64,000 nt of DNA from Porticoccus sp964276025. Lineage in GTDB: Bacteria; Pseudomonadota; Gammaproteobacteria; Pseudomonadales; Porticoccaceae. Positions within the stretch are counted from its first letter, which is position 1. Each line of letters starts with the position of its first letter. The position numbers and the translations under genes were made by a program. This document shows positions 54,077 through 63,229 of this stretch, in pieces. The notes beneath the pieces were generated by a model that was not told where the DNA came from, ran no database searches, and was given only the letters and a program-made list of their open reading frames with translations. Location of the stretch: contig CAXYDD010000002.1 of the NCBI GenBank assembly GCA_964276025.1, positions 1 to 64,000 of the forward strand. Direction: 5' to 3'.

Positions 54077-54841
54077 CTAGTTACTTTCATCAGTCGACTC
54101 TTTTGAAATACTATCCTTCATTAAGCTATTTAGTATCTCTTTTTGCTCTTTATTAAGATTTAATCCGGGTAACAATTCCGGACGCCTATACAATGTCCTT
54201 TTTAAAGATTCTTTTAATCGCCACTGTCTAATGTTTTCGTGGTTCCCTGATAAAAGTATATCTGGGACTTTTAAGCCTTTATAGACCTCTGGTCTAGTAT
54301 AATGATGGCAGTCTAACAAGCCTTCCGAAAAAGAATCTTGTTTGGCAGACAACTGGTCACCGAGGGCTCCTGGTAGTTGGCGTATTATTGCATCCATCAA
54401 AACCATTGACGGAAGTTCTCCTCCACTGAGGACATAATCACCTATAGACCATTCTTCATCAACTTCTAGGTCGATAATTCTTTCATCTACACCTTCATAT
54501 CGCCCTGAAACAAAGATGAGGCTACTTTCAACAGCTAATGACTGCACCCCTTTTTGGGTTAATACTTTTCCCTGTGGCGATAAATAAATAACTTTTGTTT
54601 TAACTCCTATCCAATCTTTAGCTTCATTAATCGACTGGTGGAGCGGTTCGGCCATCAACACCATTCCTGGACCGCCGCCATAAGGTCTATCATCTACAGT
54701 ATTATAATGATCAATTGCATAGGTCCTAGGATTGAAGCACTTAACCTCAAGTAAACCATTTTTAACTGCACGACTGCTAATACCGTGCTCAAGCAAAGCG
54801 TCAAACATTTCTGGAAATAATGTGATAAGGCCTATTTTCAT
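54077..54841 (-). CDS. trmD: tRNA (guanine-N1-)-methyltransferase TrmD
   Basis: Methylates G37 of tRNAs with SAM (254 residues, E. coli 255). SPOUT trefoil-knot motifs: YGGGPGMVLMAEP, GRYEGVDERIID and WSIGDYVLSGGELPSMVLMD. The C-terminal DNA/tRNA-binding domain ends near residue 246. 48 bases after rimM. Confidence 0.97.
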   Translation of the reverse strand: MKIGLITLFPEMFDALLEHGISSRAVKNGLLEVKCFNPRTYAIDHYNTVDDRPYGGGPGMVLMAEPLHQSINEAKDWIGVKTKVIYLSPQGKVLTQKGVQSLAVESSLIFVSGRYEGVDERIIDLEVDEEWSIGDYVLSGGELPSMVLMDAIIRQLPGALGDQLSAKQDSFSEGLLDCHHYTRPEVYKGLKVPDILLSGNHENIRQWRLKESLKRTLYRRPELLPGLNLNKEQKEILNSLMKDSISKESTDESN

Positions 54842-54889
54842 AGTCTAAATCATAGCACGTATAGCAATTTTGGTATTTTCAATAGGGTC

Positions 54890-55447
54890 CTAAAATTCAG
54901 GATCCCAATCCACCTCTATAATATTAGATTTAAGATTTACAGATGAAATTACTTGCTTTATGCAGGGAATTAATCTTTGTTTGAGATCCAAACTAGATGC
55001 GTCACCCTGTATCTCAAGCACTTCATTCGCGCCGGTTTCCAATAAACCAACGACTATACCAAGATCAACTTTTCCAGTAATTGTGGTAACTCTTAAACCC
55101 TTAAGTTGATACCAATAATATTCACTAGCATCTAGCTTGGGGAGCTCAGAACGATCTATAGCTATATCTCTTTGACATAGTTCTTTTCCAGAGACGTCTC
55201 TATCATCAAAATTATTAATATGGGCAATAAGATCCTGACTTGCCACTTTATATTCATTAACCTTTATTAATTTCCATCCTTTTTCGGAGTTTAACCACCA
55301 AGGATTATAATCAAAAATTTTTCTTGGTTCTTCTGTGTATGAGTGTATTTTAACCCATCCTTTGATACCGTGTACTGTAGTAATTCGACCAACAATAATC
55401 GGATCGAATGGTAAAACGGGATCTGAAAAAATATCGATTGAGCTCAC
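54890..55447 (-). CDS. rimM: Ribosome maturation factor RimM
   Basis: 16S rRNA processing factor (185 residues) that acts on the 30S head with S19. N-terminal VGRITTVHGIKGWVKIHSYT and C-terminal PRC-barrel with YYWYQLKGLRV and LIPCIKQVI. 21 bases downstream of rpsP. Confidence 0.95.
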   Translation of the reverse strand: MSSIDIFSDPVLPFDPIIVGRITTVHGIKGWVKIHSYTEEPRKIFDYNPWWLNSEKGWKLIKVNEYKVASQDLIAHINNFDDRDVSGKELCQRDIAIDRSELPKLDASEYYWYQLKGLRVTTITGKVDLGIVVGLLETGANEVLEIQGDASSLDLKQRLIPCIKQVISSVNLKSNIIEVDWDPEF

Positions 55448-55468
55448 TTCAATCAGAGAAAATTAACA

Positions 55469-55714
55469 TCAGGCTACAGAAGCCTCTTTGATTAAACGAG
55501 AAACTCGATCACTTATACCTGCGCCTAATTTGACCCAATGCTCTATTCGATCAGTATCAACACGCAGACGTTCTTCTTGTCCACGGGCGACTGGATTAAA
55601 AAAACCAATTCTTTCAATATACTTACCATCTCGAGCCCGACGACTGTCAGTTACATGGATATGATAAAAAGGGCGTTTTTTTGACCCCCCACGAGCTAAA
55701 CGAATTGTTACCAT
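55469..55714 (-). CDS. rpsP: 30S ribosomal protein S16
   Basis: 81 residues (E. coli 82). MVTIRLARGGSKKRPFYHIHV, DSRRARDGKYIERIGFFNP and WVKLGAGISDRVSRLI match along the full length. First gene of rpsP-rimM-trmD-rplS. A 19-base inverted repeat lies about 55-75 bases upstream. Confidence 0.98.
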   Translation of the reverse strand: MVTIRLARGGSKKRPFYHIHVTDSRRARDGKYIERIGFFNPVARGQEERLRVDTDRIEHWVKLGAGISDRVSRLIKEASVA

Positions 55715-55769
55715 GAAATTTCTCTTTCTTGTTGTTTAAATTTTTTTAAACGGTTCATATTCATACAAA

Positions 55770-55788
55770 AGTATAATTTAATTATACT
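55770..55788. other. Inverted repeat upstream of rpsP
   Basis: AGTATAAT-TTA-ATTATACT: two perfect 8-base arms around 3 bases, in the 170-base gap between ffh and rpsP. On the minus strand it includes TATAAT, so it may overlap an rpsP promoter or be an operator. AT-rich sequence makes chance a real possibility. Confidence 0.35.
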
Positions 55789-55884
55789 GTACATATAAAG
55801 GCGCAGAATTATATCCAAAAGATTGGTGCATGTATAGCATTAGGCTATGCGGTCCAAGATCTTATCAATACAGAAACACGAGCC

Positions 55885-57282
55885 CTAAAAAGGGAATTTA
55901 TTATTTCCTCCAGGTAATGCCCCTCCACTATTGGGACTTGATGCCCCAGATATCGTTTTCAACATGCGTTTCATGCCTTTACCTTTCATCTTTTTCATCA
56001 TCGCGCCCATTTGTTTATGTTGTTTGAGTAGACGATTCAAATCTTGCAATGTGGAACCTGAGCCTTTTGTAATACGTTTTTTTCTAGAACCATTTAATAT
56101 TTCTGGTTTACCTCGCTCCAAAGGTGTCATCGAATCTATTATGTATTCCATACGAGAAAAATTATTAGCTACATCTGGTTTCGTAGGCATTTGTGGTATA
56201 CCGCCAAGCCCCGGTAATTTCTCCATCATACCAGCTAATCCACCCATACTTTTCATTTGTTGTAATTGATCTTTTAAATCATTTAAATCAAATTTCTTAC
56301 CTTGCGATACTTTTTTTGCAAGACTATCTGCTTTTTTTCGATCAACTTTCTCTTCCACTTCCTCTATAAGCGACATCATATCGCCCATGCCAAGTATCCG
56401 AGATGCTATTCTTTCTGGATGGAAGGGCTCAAGAGCATCTATTTTTTCTCCAACTCCCAAAAACTTTATCGGCTTACCTGTAACTTGACGTATAGAGAGG
56501 GCGGCCCCACCACGGGTGTCTCCATCTATCTTAGTCAGGATTATTCCAGTTAAAGGCAGATTATCGTTAAAAGCTTTAGCGCTTAAAACTGCATCCTGAC
56601 CAATCATTGCGTCGGCAACAAAGAGTGTTTCAATCGGTTTGACTGTTGCGTGAATAAGACTTATCTCATTCATTAATTTTTCATCTACATGGAGTCGCCC
56701 AGCTGTATCAACAAGCAAAATATCCATGAATTTAATTTTAGCAGAATGCAGGGCCTCAGAAACAATATCAACCGGTTTTTGGGATGACACACTTGGGTAA
56801 AATTCAACATTCAGCTCATTCGCAAGAACCTCCAGCTGTTTTATTGCAGCAGGTCTATATATATCAGCACTGACTACCATGACTTTTTTCTTTTTCTTTT
56901 TAGAAAGAAAAGATGCTAGCTTTGCTAAAGATGTAGTTTTACCAGCGCCCTGCAGTCCAGCAACCAGAATAACAGCTGGCGCTTGCGCAAGTAGGTTTAA
57001 TTCCTCATTACTCTCACCCATCAGAATCTCTAGTTCTGTTTGGACAATCTTCAGGAATTGCTGGCTTGGATTGAGATTGCGACTAACATCTGCCCCTAAA
57101 GATTTTTGTTTTATGTCCTCAATAAAATTTTTTACAACTGGAAGGGCGACATCTGCTTCGAGTAGGGCTACACGGACTTCTCTTAAAATTTCATGTATAT
57201 TTTTTTCAGTTAAATTTGATTTACCAGAAATTTTTTTAAAAGAGTTTGAAAGTTGCTCACTAAGATTTTGAAAAATAGCCAT
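55885..57282 (-). CDS. ffh: Signal recognition particle protein Ffh
   Basis: GTPase of the SRP (465 residues from ATG 57282; E. coli 453). N domain at the start (MAIFQNLSEQLSNSFKKISG), G domain with GLQGAGKTTSLAKLA, DTAGRLHVDE and TKIDGDTRGGAALSI, and a methionine-rich M domain (MGAMMKKMKGKGMKRML) that binds signal sequences and 4.5S RNA. The frame is open 15 codons further to a TTG, which I reject. No 4.5S RNA gene is visible nearby. The 280-base gap to ypjD (57283-57562) holds only AT-rich sequence with no feature I can support. Confidence 0.97.
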   Translation of the reverse strand: MAIFQNLSEQLSNSFKKISGKSNLTEKNIHEILREVRVALLEADVALPVVKNFIEDIKQKSLGADVSRNLNPSQQFLKIVQTELEILMGESNEELNLLAQAPAVILVAGLQGAGKTTSLAKLASFLSKKKKKKVMVVSADIYRPAAIKQLEVLANELNVEFYPSVSSQKPVDIVSEALHSAKIKFMDILLVDTAGRLHVDEKLMNEISLIHATVKPIETLFVADAMIGQDAVLSAKAFNDNLPLTGIILTKIDGDTRGGAALSIRQVTGKPIKFLGVGEKIDALEPFHPERIASRILGMGDMMSLIEEVEEKVDRKKADSLAKKVSQGKKFDLNDLKDQLQQMKSMGGLAGMMEKLPGLGGIPQMPTKPDVANNFSRMEYIIDSMTPLERGKPEILNGSRKKRITKGSGSTLQDLNRLLKQHKQMGAMMKKMKGKGMKRMLKTISGASSPNSGGALPGGNNKFPF

Positions 57283-57562
57283 ATTAATTTTTACATCTTT
57301 AGAGTTGAAAAAATTATTATAACTCAAATATTCAAATATGATTACAGTAAGTCTTTTTTGGATTTTTTATGATTTTTAATTTATATTAACAATCATCGAT
57401 TTAAGGAAATATTTCTATTAACCGGCTATTAATTTTTTTGCATAAGTCAAAAATTTAATAAATGTCTTATTTCTAAGACGCTTTTCGCGGGATACTATAT
57501 GTGGCACGACTTTAATTAAAATTTTTTTATTCTCATAACTCAAATGATAAATAGTTAAACCT

Positions 57563-58369
57563 ATGTTTATAGCGACTGCTTCAATAATATTTTATCTAAT
57601 AGCAGCTTTGTATCAAGCGCTGCAACTCAGCAAGAAGGTTAGCCAAAATCCTGCTGTAATTATTATTCTTTCAGTTCTAGCAGTATCTCTTCATGGTTAT
57701 GCCAGTCTTCAATGGATGCTTACTGATCAGGGCGTAACTTTTAGTCTAATTTCAATTATAACTATTATAATCTTTGCAGTGAACTGTATTGCTCTTGCTA
57801 GTAGCTTCAAAAGACAATGTCAGGATTGTGTTCTGTTGCTTTTCCCACTAAGCGCCCTTATTTTATCTATCGCTATGACGACAATCGCGATGAAAGCTAA
57901 AACACCAGGGCTAAGTTCACCGGTAGTTTCGACACAAGTAGGATTTCATATTTTTCTCTCAATCCTGTCATTCAGTATGCTTACGATTGCTGCATTTCAA
58001 GCGCTATTTCTAGCTCTTCAAGAATGGCGACTTAGGCGTAAAAGATTTGGAAACTTCCCACAAATTTTTCCATCACTTCAAACTATGGAGTCTCTCTTAT
58101 TCGAAACACTATGGGCCGGGTTTGGTTTACTTACACTGTCACTCGCTACAGGTTTGATTTTTTTTGAGGATCTCTTTGCGCAGCATCTTGCTCATAAAGC
58201 TTTCTTTTCACTTTTCTCATGGATATTTTTTGCTATTCTGCTGTGGGGACGTCACTTCCGCGGCTGGCGAGGAAAAACAGCGATACGTTGGACATTGGTA
58301 GGTTTTGGGACTTTAGCTATAGCATACTGGGGCACAAAATTTGTCTTAAAGGTTTTACTTATAAGTTAA
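57563..58369 (+). CDS. ypjD: YpjD/CcsA-like inner membrane protein
   Basis: 268 residues, about eight hydrophobic helices, of the cytochrome c assembly (CcsA) fold. Typical pieces: HGYASLQWML near residue 44, VGFHIFLSILSFSMLTIAA, ESLLFETLWAGFGLLTLSLATG, HKAFFSLFSWIFFAILLWGR. The place between ffh and corB matches E. coli ypjD (also called corE), reported to act with CorB-type transporters rather than in cytochrome assembly. Function is inferred from position and homology. Confidence 0.85.
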   Translation: MFIATASIIFYLIAALYQALQLSKKVSQNPAVIIILSVLAVSLHGYASLQWMLTDQGVTFSLISIITIIIFAVNCIALASSFKRQCQDCVLLLFPLSALILSIAMTTIAMKAKTPGLSSPVVSTQVGFHIFLSILSFSMLTIAAFQALFLALQEWRLRRKRFGNFPQIFPSLQTMESLLFETLWAGFGLLTLSLATGLIFFEDLFAQHLAHKAFFSLFSWIFFAILLWGRHFRGWRGKTAIRWTLVGFGTLAIAYWGTKFVLKVLLIS

Positions 58370-58446
58370 TGTAGCAATTGAGCTTGCCAAGCCAAGAAAA
58401 TTTCTTCAACATACACGATCCATAAGTAAAAAAGGTTTTTTCTTCT

Positions 58447-59739
58447 TTGAACGATACTGCTATAGAGCTACTATTTTCAATTCTTGTTGGCCTAATAATA
58501 TTATCAGCATTTTTTTCCAGCTCAGAAACCGCAATGATGTCTCTTAATCGTTATAGATTAGATCATCTCAGGAAAAACCATCGTGGAGCACGAAAAGCTC
58601 ACAAACTATTAAAGCGGCCAGATAGGCTTATTGGTATTATTTTAATTGGTAACAATCTCACTCATATCCTTTGTTCAGCAATTGCAACGGTCATAGCATT
58701 TCGGCTCTATGGTGATGCTGGTATATTTATTGGTACAGTATTATTGACATTAGTAGTACTCATATTTGCTGAGGTAACCCCAAAAACAGTAGCAGCTCTT
58801 CATCCAGAAGGCATTGCCTTTTTCTCCAGTCATGTACTGAAACCCCTCCTAATATTATTTTATCCTTTTGTATGGCTTGTAAATCAACTTTCAAATGGAC
58901 TGCTAAGAGTGTTTGGAATCAATCCGAATAAAAGTAGAGATGATGGCTTAAGTAAGGCTGAACTTAGAACAGTAGTGGGTGTATCAAGCAAAAAAATCCC
59001 AGAACAAGAAAATATGCTAATAAATATTTTGGATCTTGAGGAGATTACAGTTAATGACATCATGGTGCCTCGTAACGAGATTGTAGGGCTTAATCTTGAT
59101 AACAAGAAAGATGGTATTCTCGATACTATAATAAATTGTGGCTATACGCGCATTCCAATTTTTAGAAGTGACATTAATCAAATTGAAGGTATTCTTCATA
59201 TGAAAAGTGTCCCCAGATTACTTCGTATGGGGGGTGAGGGTCTTACACAAAGAGCTATCAAAAGATTCGCTCGTGAACCATATTTTGTACCAAAAAATAC
59301 CCCCCTTAATAAACAGTTATTAAATTTTAAACTCAATCAGAGGCGCATAGCGATTGTTGTTGATGAATATGGTGAGATTGAGGGGCTCGTGACCTTGGAG
59401 GATATTCTAGAGGAAATCGTGGGAGACTTTACCACCAACAAAGCTGAAGATGAAAATCCTGGTATGGCTATAATTAAGAATGATTTCTTTGAAATTGATG
59501 GATCTCAGACTATAAGAGAAATCAACAAGGAAGCTAACTGGGATCTTCCCACTGACGGACCAAAGACATTGAGCGGTCTAGTATTAGAGTACCTCGAGAA
59601 TATACCAGATGGTAATGTATCATTAACTATTGAGAATTATCGTATTGAGACAATATCTCTTAGCGACAAAAGTGTTACAAAGTTACAAGTGAAGCAGGTG
59701 ATGAGAAAAATTGAGCTGGAAGAGGAAGATGAAATCTAG
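58447..59739 (+). CDS. corB: CNNM/CorB-type (HlyC/CorC family) membrane protein
   Basis: 430 residues, probable Mg2+ transporter or efflux factor. Four-helix DUF21/CNNM domain with FFSSSETAMMSLNRYRLDHL, a CBS-domain pair (about 195-315; NDIMVPRNEIVGLNLDNK and IVVDEYGEIEGLVTLEDIL), and a C-terminal CorC_HlyC domain. Start is TTG 58447, chosen because family members begin at the equivalent residues and no ATG is nearby. It follows ypjD after 77 bases. Confidence 0.9.
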   Translation: MNDTAIELLFSILVGLIILSAFFSSSETAMMSLNRYRLDHLRKNHRGARKAHKLLKRPDRLIGIILIGNNLTHILCSAIATVIAFRLYGDAGIFIGTVLLTLVVLIFAEVTPKTVAALHPEGIAFFSSHVLKPLLILFYPFVWLVNQLSNGLLRVFGINPNKSRDDGLSKAELRTVVGVSSKKIPEQENMLINILDLEEITVNDIMVPRNEIVGLNLDNKKDGILDTIINCGYTRIPIFRSDINQIEGILHMKSVPRLLRMGGEGLTQRAIKRFAREPYFVPKNTPLNKQLLNFKLNQRRIAIVVDEYGEIEGLVTLEDILEEIVGDFTTNKAEDENPGMAIIKNDFFEIDGSQTIREINKEANWDLPTDGPKTLSGLVLEYLENIPDGNVSLTIENYRIETISLSDKSVTKLQVKQVMRKIELEEEDEI

Positions 59740-59792
59740 CAAGACTTACCAAATGACGAAAAAATAGACCACAATGTAATAAAAATACAGCT

Positions 59793-59975
59793 TTAAGCAA
59801 AAGGATTATTTTTTTTTGCTCTTTGAGAAGCAATTACCACTACTTCATGTTGCTCAGTATCATCCATCAACATCCATTCTCTAATTTCCCGAGAATTACG
59901 ATAACACCCGATACAAATATCTTCCTCGTTCATAGAACAAACTGAAACACATGGTGATGGAATTATGCCAGCCAT
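59793..59975 (-). CDS. DUF1289 small cysteine-rich protein
   Basis: 60 residues with four conserved cysteines (SPCVSVCSMNEEDICIGCYR) as expected for DUF1289, likely a metal- or Fe-S-binding site. The family is common in Proteobacteria; no function is established. Convergent with corB. Confidence 0.85.
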   Translation of the reverse strand: MAGIIPSPCVSVCSMNEEDICIGCYRNSREIREWMLMDDTEQHEVVVIASQRAKKNNPFA

Positions 59976-60122
59976 TTTTTATCCAAAGGTTTAAATGTAA
60001 TTAATTAAATTATTGAACAAATTTTGCTAGGTTACAACATGAAAATTCTATTGCATAGATATAACAATTCACACTCACATTTATATATACTTAATACTCG
60101 TTAATTTTAATGGCAAAGTCTT

Positions 60123-60662
60123 ATGAATTTTTGTAGTAATTGCGGGAGCCCAACGAGCAAAAATATACCTCTTGGAGACAATAGAAATCGTGATATTTGC
60201 ACTAAATGTGGTGCTATTTTTTATCAAAACCCAAAAATTATAGCTGGATGTGTTCCAACATTTGATGACAAAGTACTATTATGCAAAAGAGCTATAGAGC
60301 CTCGGTCAGGTTTATGGACTCTTCCGGCTGGTTTTATGGAGAATCATGAAACTTGTTTAGAAGCCGCACTTCGCGAATCGGAAGAAGAAGCCAACACTCA
60401 TATCAGAGACCCTATTTTATGTGGAATCTTTGATTTGCCTCACATTAATCAAGTATATATATTTTACCGGGGTGAAGTCATTGATGGGCTATTTGGTCCA
60501 GGGGTTGAATCACTTGAGGTTAAGCTATTCAAAGAAAATGATATTCCTTGGAAAGATCTAGCATTTCCTGTAGTAGAAATTATGCTTAAACATCAATTTG
60601 AAAAAATAAAGCAAACAGACATCTGTACCGCAACAATAAATAAGTCTTGGGCAAAAAGCTAA
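60123..60662 (+). CDS. Nudix hydrolase with N-terminal zinc ribbon
   Basis: 179 residues. Two CxxC pairs (CSNCG, CTKCG) form a zinc ribbon (residues 4-26), followed by a Nudix domain: GFMENHETCLEAALRESEEEAN matches Gx5Ex7REUxEE apart from the last two positions. Resembles NudC-related ADP-ribose or NADH pyrophosphatases, but shorter; substrate unknown. Convergent with purA. Confidence 0.85.
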   Translation: MNFCSNCGSPTSKNIPLGDNRNRDICTKCGAIFYQNPKIIAGCVPTFDDKVLLCKRAIEPRSGLWTLPAGFMENHETCLEAALRESEEEANTHIRDPILCGIFDLPHINQVYIFYRGEVIDGLFGPGVESLEVKLFKENDIPWKDLAFPVVEIMLKHQFEKIKQTDICTATINKSWAKS

Positions 60663-60677
60663 ATATGCTTTCTCATA

Positions 60678-61970
60678 TCACTTAAATGGATGATTCAAAA
60701 TAATTGTTTCTGATCGATCCGGACCTGTAGATATAATATCAACTGGAACACTCAGGAGATTCTCAATCCTTTTGATATATTTTTTAGCATTAACTGGAAG
60801 GTCTCTAAACTCCTTAATTCCAACTGTTGTCTCTTTCCAACCAGAAATTTCTTCATATTCAGGTACTAAATTTTCATAGTCATCTGCGTGTCTCGGAAGC
60901 GCTGCTTTTTTTCCATCCATATCTAAGTATGCAGTACATATTTTAATTGTTTCAATGCCGTCCAAAACATCTAATTTTGTGAGGCATATTCCAGAAATAG
61001 AATTGATATTTACAGCTTGCTGAAGCGCCACAGCATCAAACCAACCACACCGTCGCTCTCTTCCAGTAGTCGCACCTGTTTCATGTCCTTTTTTACTAAG
61101 ATATAACCCGACATCACAAAATAACTCTGTAGGGAAAGGTCCAGACCCAACTCGGGTTGTATAAGCCTTAGTGATACCCAGAACATAATCCAAATAAAGA
61201 GGGCCAAATCCACTACCTGTTGCAGCAGACCCTGCAGTAGTATTTGAAGAAGTCACAAAAGGATAAGTGCCATGATCAATATCTAATAGTGAACCTTGCG
61301 CACCTTCAAACATTATATTTTTTTCAGACTCTCTTGCTAGGTGCAAAGCACTAGTTACATCACCGACCATAGCCTCTAAATTCTCTGCCCAATATACTGA
61401 TTTAGTGAGTGTTTCATCATAACTGATAGATTCTTCACCATAAAATGAAGTAAGCACAAAATTATGGTAATCCATTAATTCTTTAAGTTTAATTGGAAAT
61501 TCATCTTTATTAAATATATCTCCAAGTCTGAGGCCTCGACGAGCAACTTTGTCCTCATATGCTGGACCAATACCCCTGCCAGTAGTTCCAATTTTAGACT
61601 GCCCTTTAGCTCGCTCTCTAGCCTGATCGAGAGCTATATGCACTGGCAGAATAAGGGGACATGACGGGGAAATTTTAAGCCTTTCCCTAACTGGTATACC
61701 CTGTTGGTTTAATTCATCCATCTCTGATAAGAGAGCATCGGGGGACAAAACAACACCATTTCCAATCAAACAATTTACATTAGCACGCAAAATGCCTGAT
61801 GGAATTAGGTGGAGGATTGTTTTTTTTCCATCTATGACTAGAGTATGGCCAGCATTGTGACCGCCTTGGAACCTGACTACAAAACTAGCTTGATCAGTTA
61901 ATAAATCAACAATTTTACCTTTACCTTCGTCCCCCCACTGAGAACCAAGTACCACTACATTCTTGCCCAT
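60678..61970 (-). CDS. purA: Adenylosuccinate synthetase
   Basis: First committed step of AMP synthesis from IMP (430 residues, E. coli 432). GSQWGDEGKGKIVDLLTD at the N-terminus, FQGGHNAGHT, IGTTGRGIGPAYEDK, MFEGAQGSLLDIDHGTYPFV and TTGRERRCGWFDAV are all intact. It follows hisZ, an order seen in many gammaproteobacteria. Confidence 0.97.
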   Translation of the reverse strand: MGKNVVVLGSQWGDEGKGKIVDLLTDQASFVVRFQGGHNAGHTLVIDGKKTILHLIPSGILRANVNCLIGNGVVLSPDALLSEMDELNQQGIPVRERLKISPSCPLILPVHIALDQARERAKGQSKIGTTGRGIGPAYEDKVARRGLRLGDIFNKDEFPIKLKELMDYHNFVLTSFYGEESISYDETLTKSVYWAENLEAMVGDVTSALHLARESEKNIMFEGAQGSLLDIDHGTYPFVTSSNTTAGSAATGSGFGPLYLDYVLGITKAYTTRVGSGPFPTELFCDVGLYLSKKGHETGATTGRERRCGWFDAVALQQAVNINSISGICLTKLDVLDGIETIKICTAYLDMDGKKAALPRHADDYENLVPEYEEISGWKETTVGIKEFRDLPVNAKKYIKRIENLLSVPVDIISTGPDRSETIILNHPFK

Positions 61971-62000
61971 TTTTTTTCTCTAAACTAGTTAAAAAGTTGA

Positions 62001-63182
62001 TTATATTGGAGCTACTTGAAACTCGTTGCCTACTAAGATTAGCTGACGGTCACACCCTAATTCATGAAAATTTGCTTCTTGACCCTGAAATCCCATAACA
62101 ACGCGATTACCAGCAAGACGCAATTTTTCAATGGCTAGATGCTGATCACTCTGATCTGAAGCTGGTGCGAATATACCTGTGGCTACAAGATTTTCATTTT
62201 TATTCAGCTGAACAAGTGTTTTTAGACTCATGTTAAAGCCGGTAGCTGGTCGTGATCTGCCAAAACTTTTTCCTACATGATCGTATCTGCCACCATTACC
62301 AATAGCTTGTCCTGCTCCTGGCGCATAAACAGCAAAGACTAATCCTGTATGATAATGGTAGCCACGCAATTCACTCAGATCGAAGCAAATCTCAATATTA
62401 GGGCTGCTTTCTGTCAAAGCATCTGCTACGGACTGCAGCTCATCTAAGGCTAGTTGAACCTCTGAAGGAGCATCTTTTAATAGCGTACGGGCACTACTAA
62501 GTATTGAAACATCCCCCACCAAACCAACAAGGGACTGGATTATTTTTGCATAAACATCATTATCAAGATTTGAGTCAATCCATATATTTAGTTGCGGAAT
62601 AGATTTACTTTGAACTAGATTAAATAATTCTTTCTCTTTTTGGCTTGACAGGTTAAGTAACTCAAGGAGACTTTCATATATACCTACATGACCAATATCT
62701 AAGCGAAGATTTTTCAAGCCAGCTAATCCCAATGTTTCCATCATCAGCCTAATTACTTCTATATCTGCCGCTAATCCAGACTCACCATATAACTCTATGC
62801 CAATTTGAATCGGCGACCGACTCTCTAAAGGATGACGAGGTTTAGTATAAAGAACTGGACCTGCATAACATAGGCGACTTGGGCCCTTACGCTTCAGACT
62901 ATGCGCATCCATGCGACTAGTCTGAGGTGTCATATCTGCACGAACACCCATTGCTCTTCCGCTGACTTGATCAGTTAATTTGAATGTCATTAGATCAAGG
63001 TCTGATCCAGTTCCACTTAAAAGTGATTCGGTAAACTCGACTAAAGGTGGCACAACTAAATCGTAACCCCAAGAATGAAAAAGATCCAAAGCTTGTCGGC
63101 GCAAGCTCTCCATTTTCATTGCCTGTTTTGGCAAAACATCTTCAATTCCGTCTGGCAACAACCACTGATTTATTTCAGTCAT
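62001..63182 (-). CDS. hisZ: ATP phosphoribosyltransferase regulatory subunit HisZ
   Basis: 393 residues; a HisRS-like catalytic fold without anticodon domain. WLLPDGIEDVLPKQAMKMES and VRADMTPQTSRMDAHSL at the start, and IGNGGRYDHVGKSFGRSRPATGF as the equivalent of motif 3. It activates the short form of HisG (not in the window), which together starts histidine synthesis. The missing anticodon domain and its hflC-hisZ-purA neighbourhood distinguish it from HisS. Confidence 0.93.
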   Translation of the reverse strand: MTEINQWLLPDGIEDVLPKQAMKMESLRRQALDLFHSWGYDLVVPPLVEFTESLLSGTGSDLDLMTFKLTDQVSGRAMGVRADMTPQTSRMDAHSLKRKGPSRLCYAGPVLYTKPRHPLESRSPIQIGIELYGESGLAADIEVIRLMMETLGLAGLKNLRLDIGHVGIYESLLELLNLSSQKEKELFNLVQSKSIPQLNIWIDSNLDNDVYAKIIQSLVGLVGDVSILSSARTLLKDAPSEVQLALDELQSVADALTESSPNIEICFDLSELRGYHYHTGLVFAVYAPGAGQAIGNGGRYDHVGKSFGRSRPATGFNMSLKTLVQLNKNENLVATGIFAPASDQSDQHLAIEKLRLAGNRVVMGFQGQEANFHELGCDRQLILVGNEFQVAPI

Positions 63183-63229
63183 TAGTTTATCCGCTTATGT
63201 AAATTTAGCTGTAGGTCAGAAGAATAAAA

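Noticed and set aside
57283..57562. 4.5S RNA gene next to ffh.
   Set aside because: The conserved GGAAGCAGC-type loop of SRP RNA is absent and no long hairpin can be drawn.
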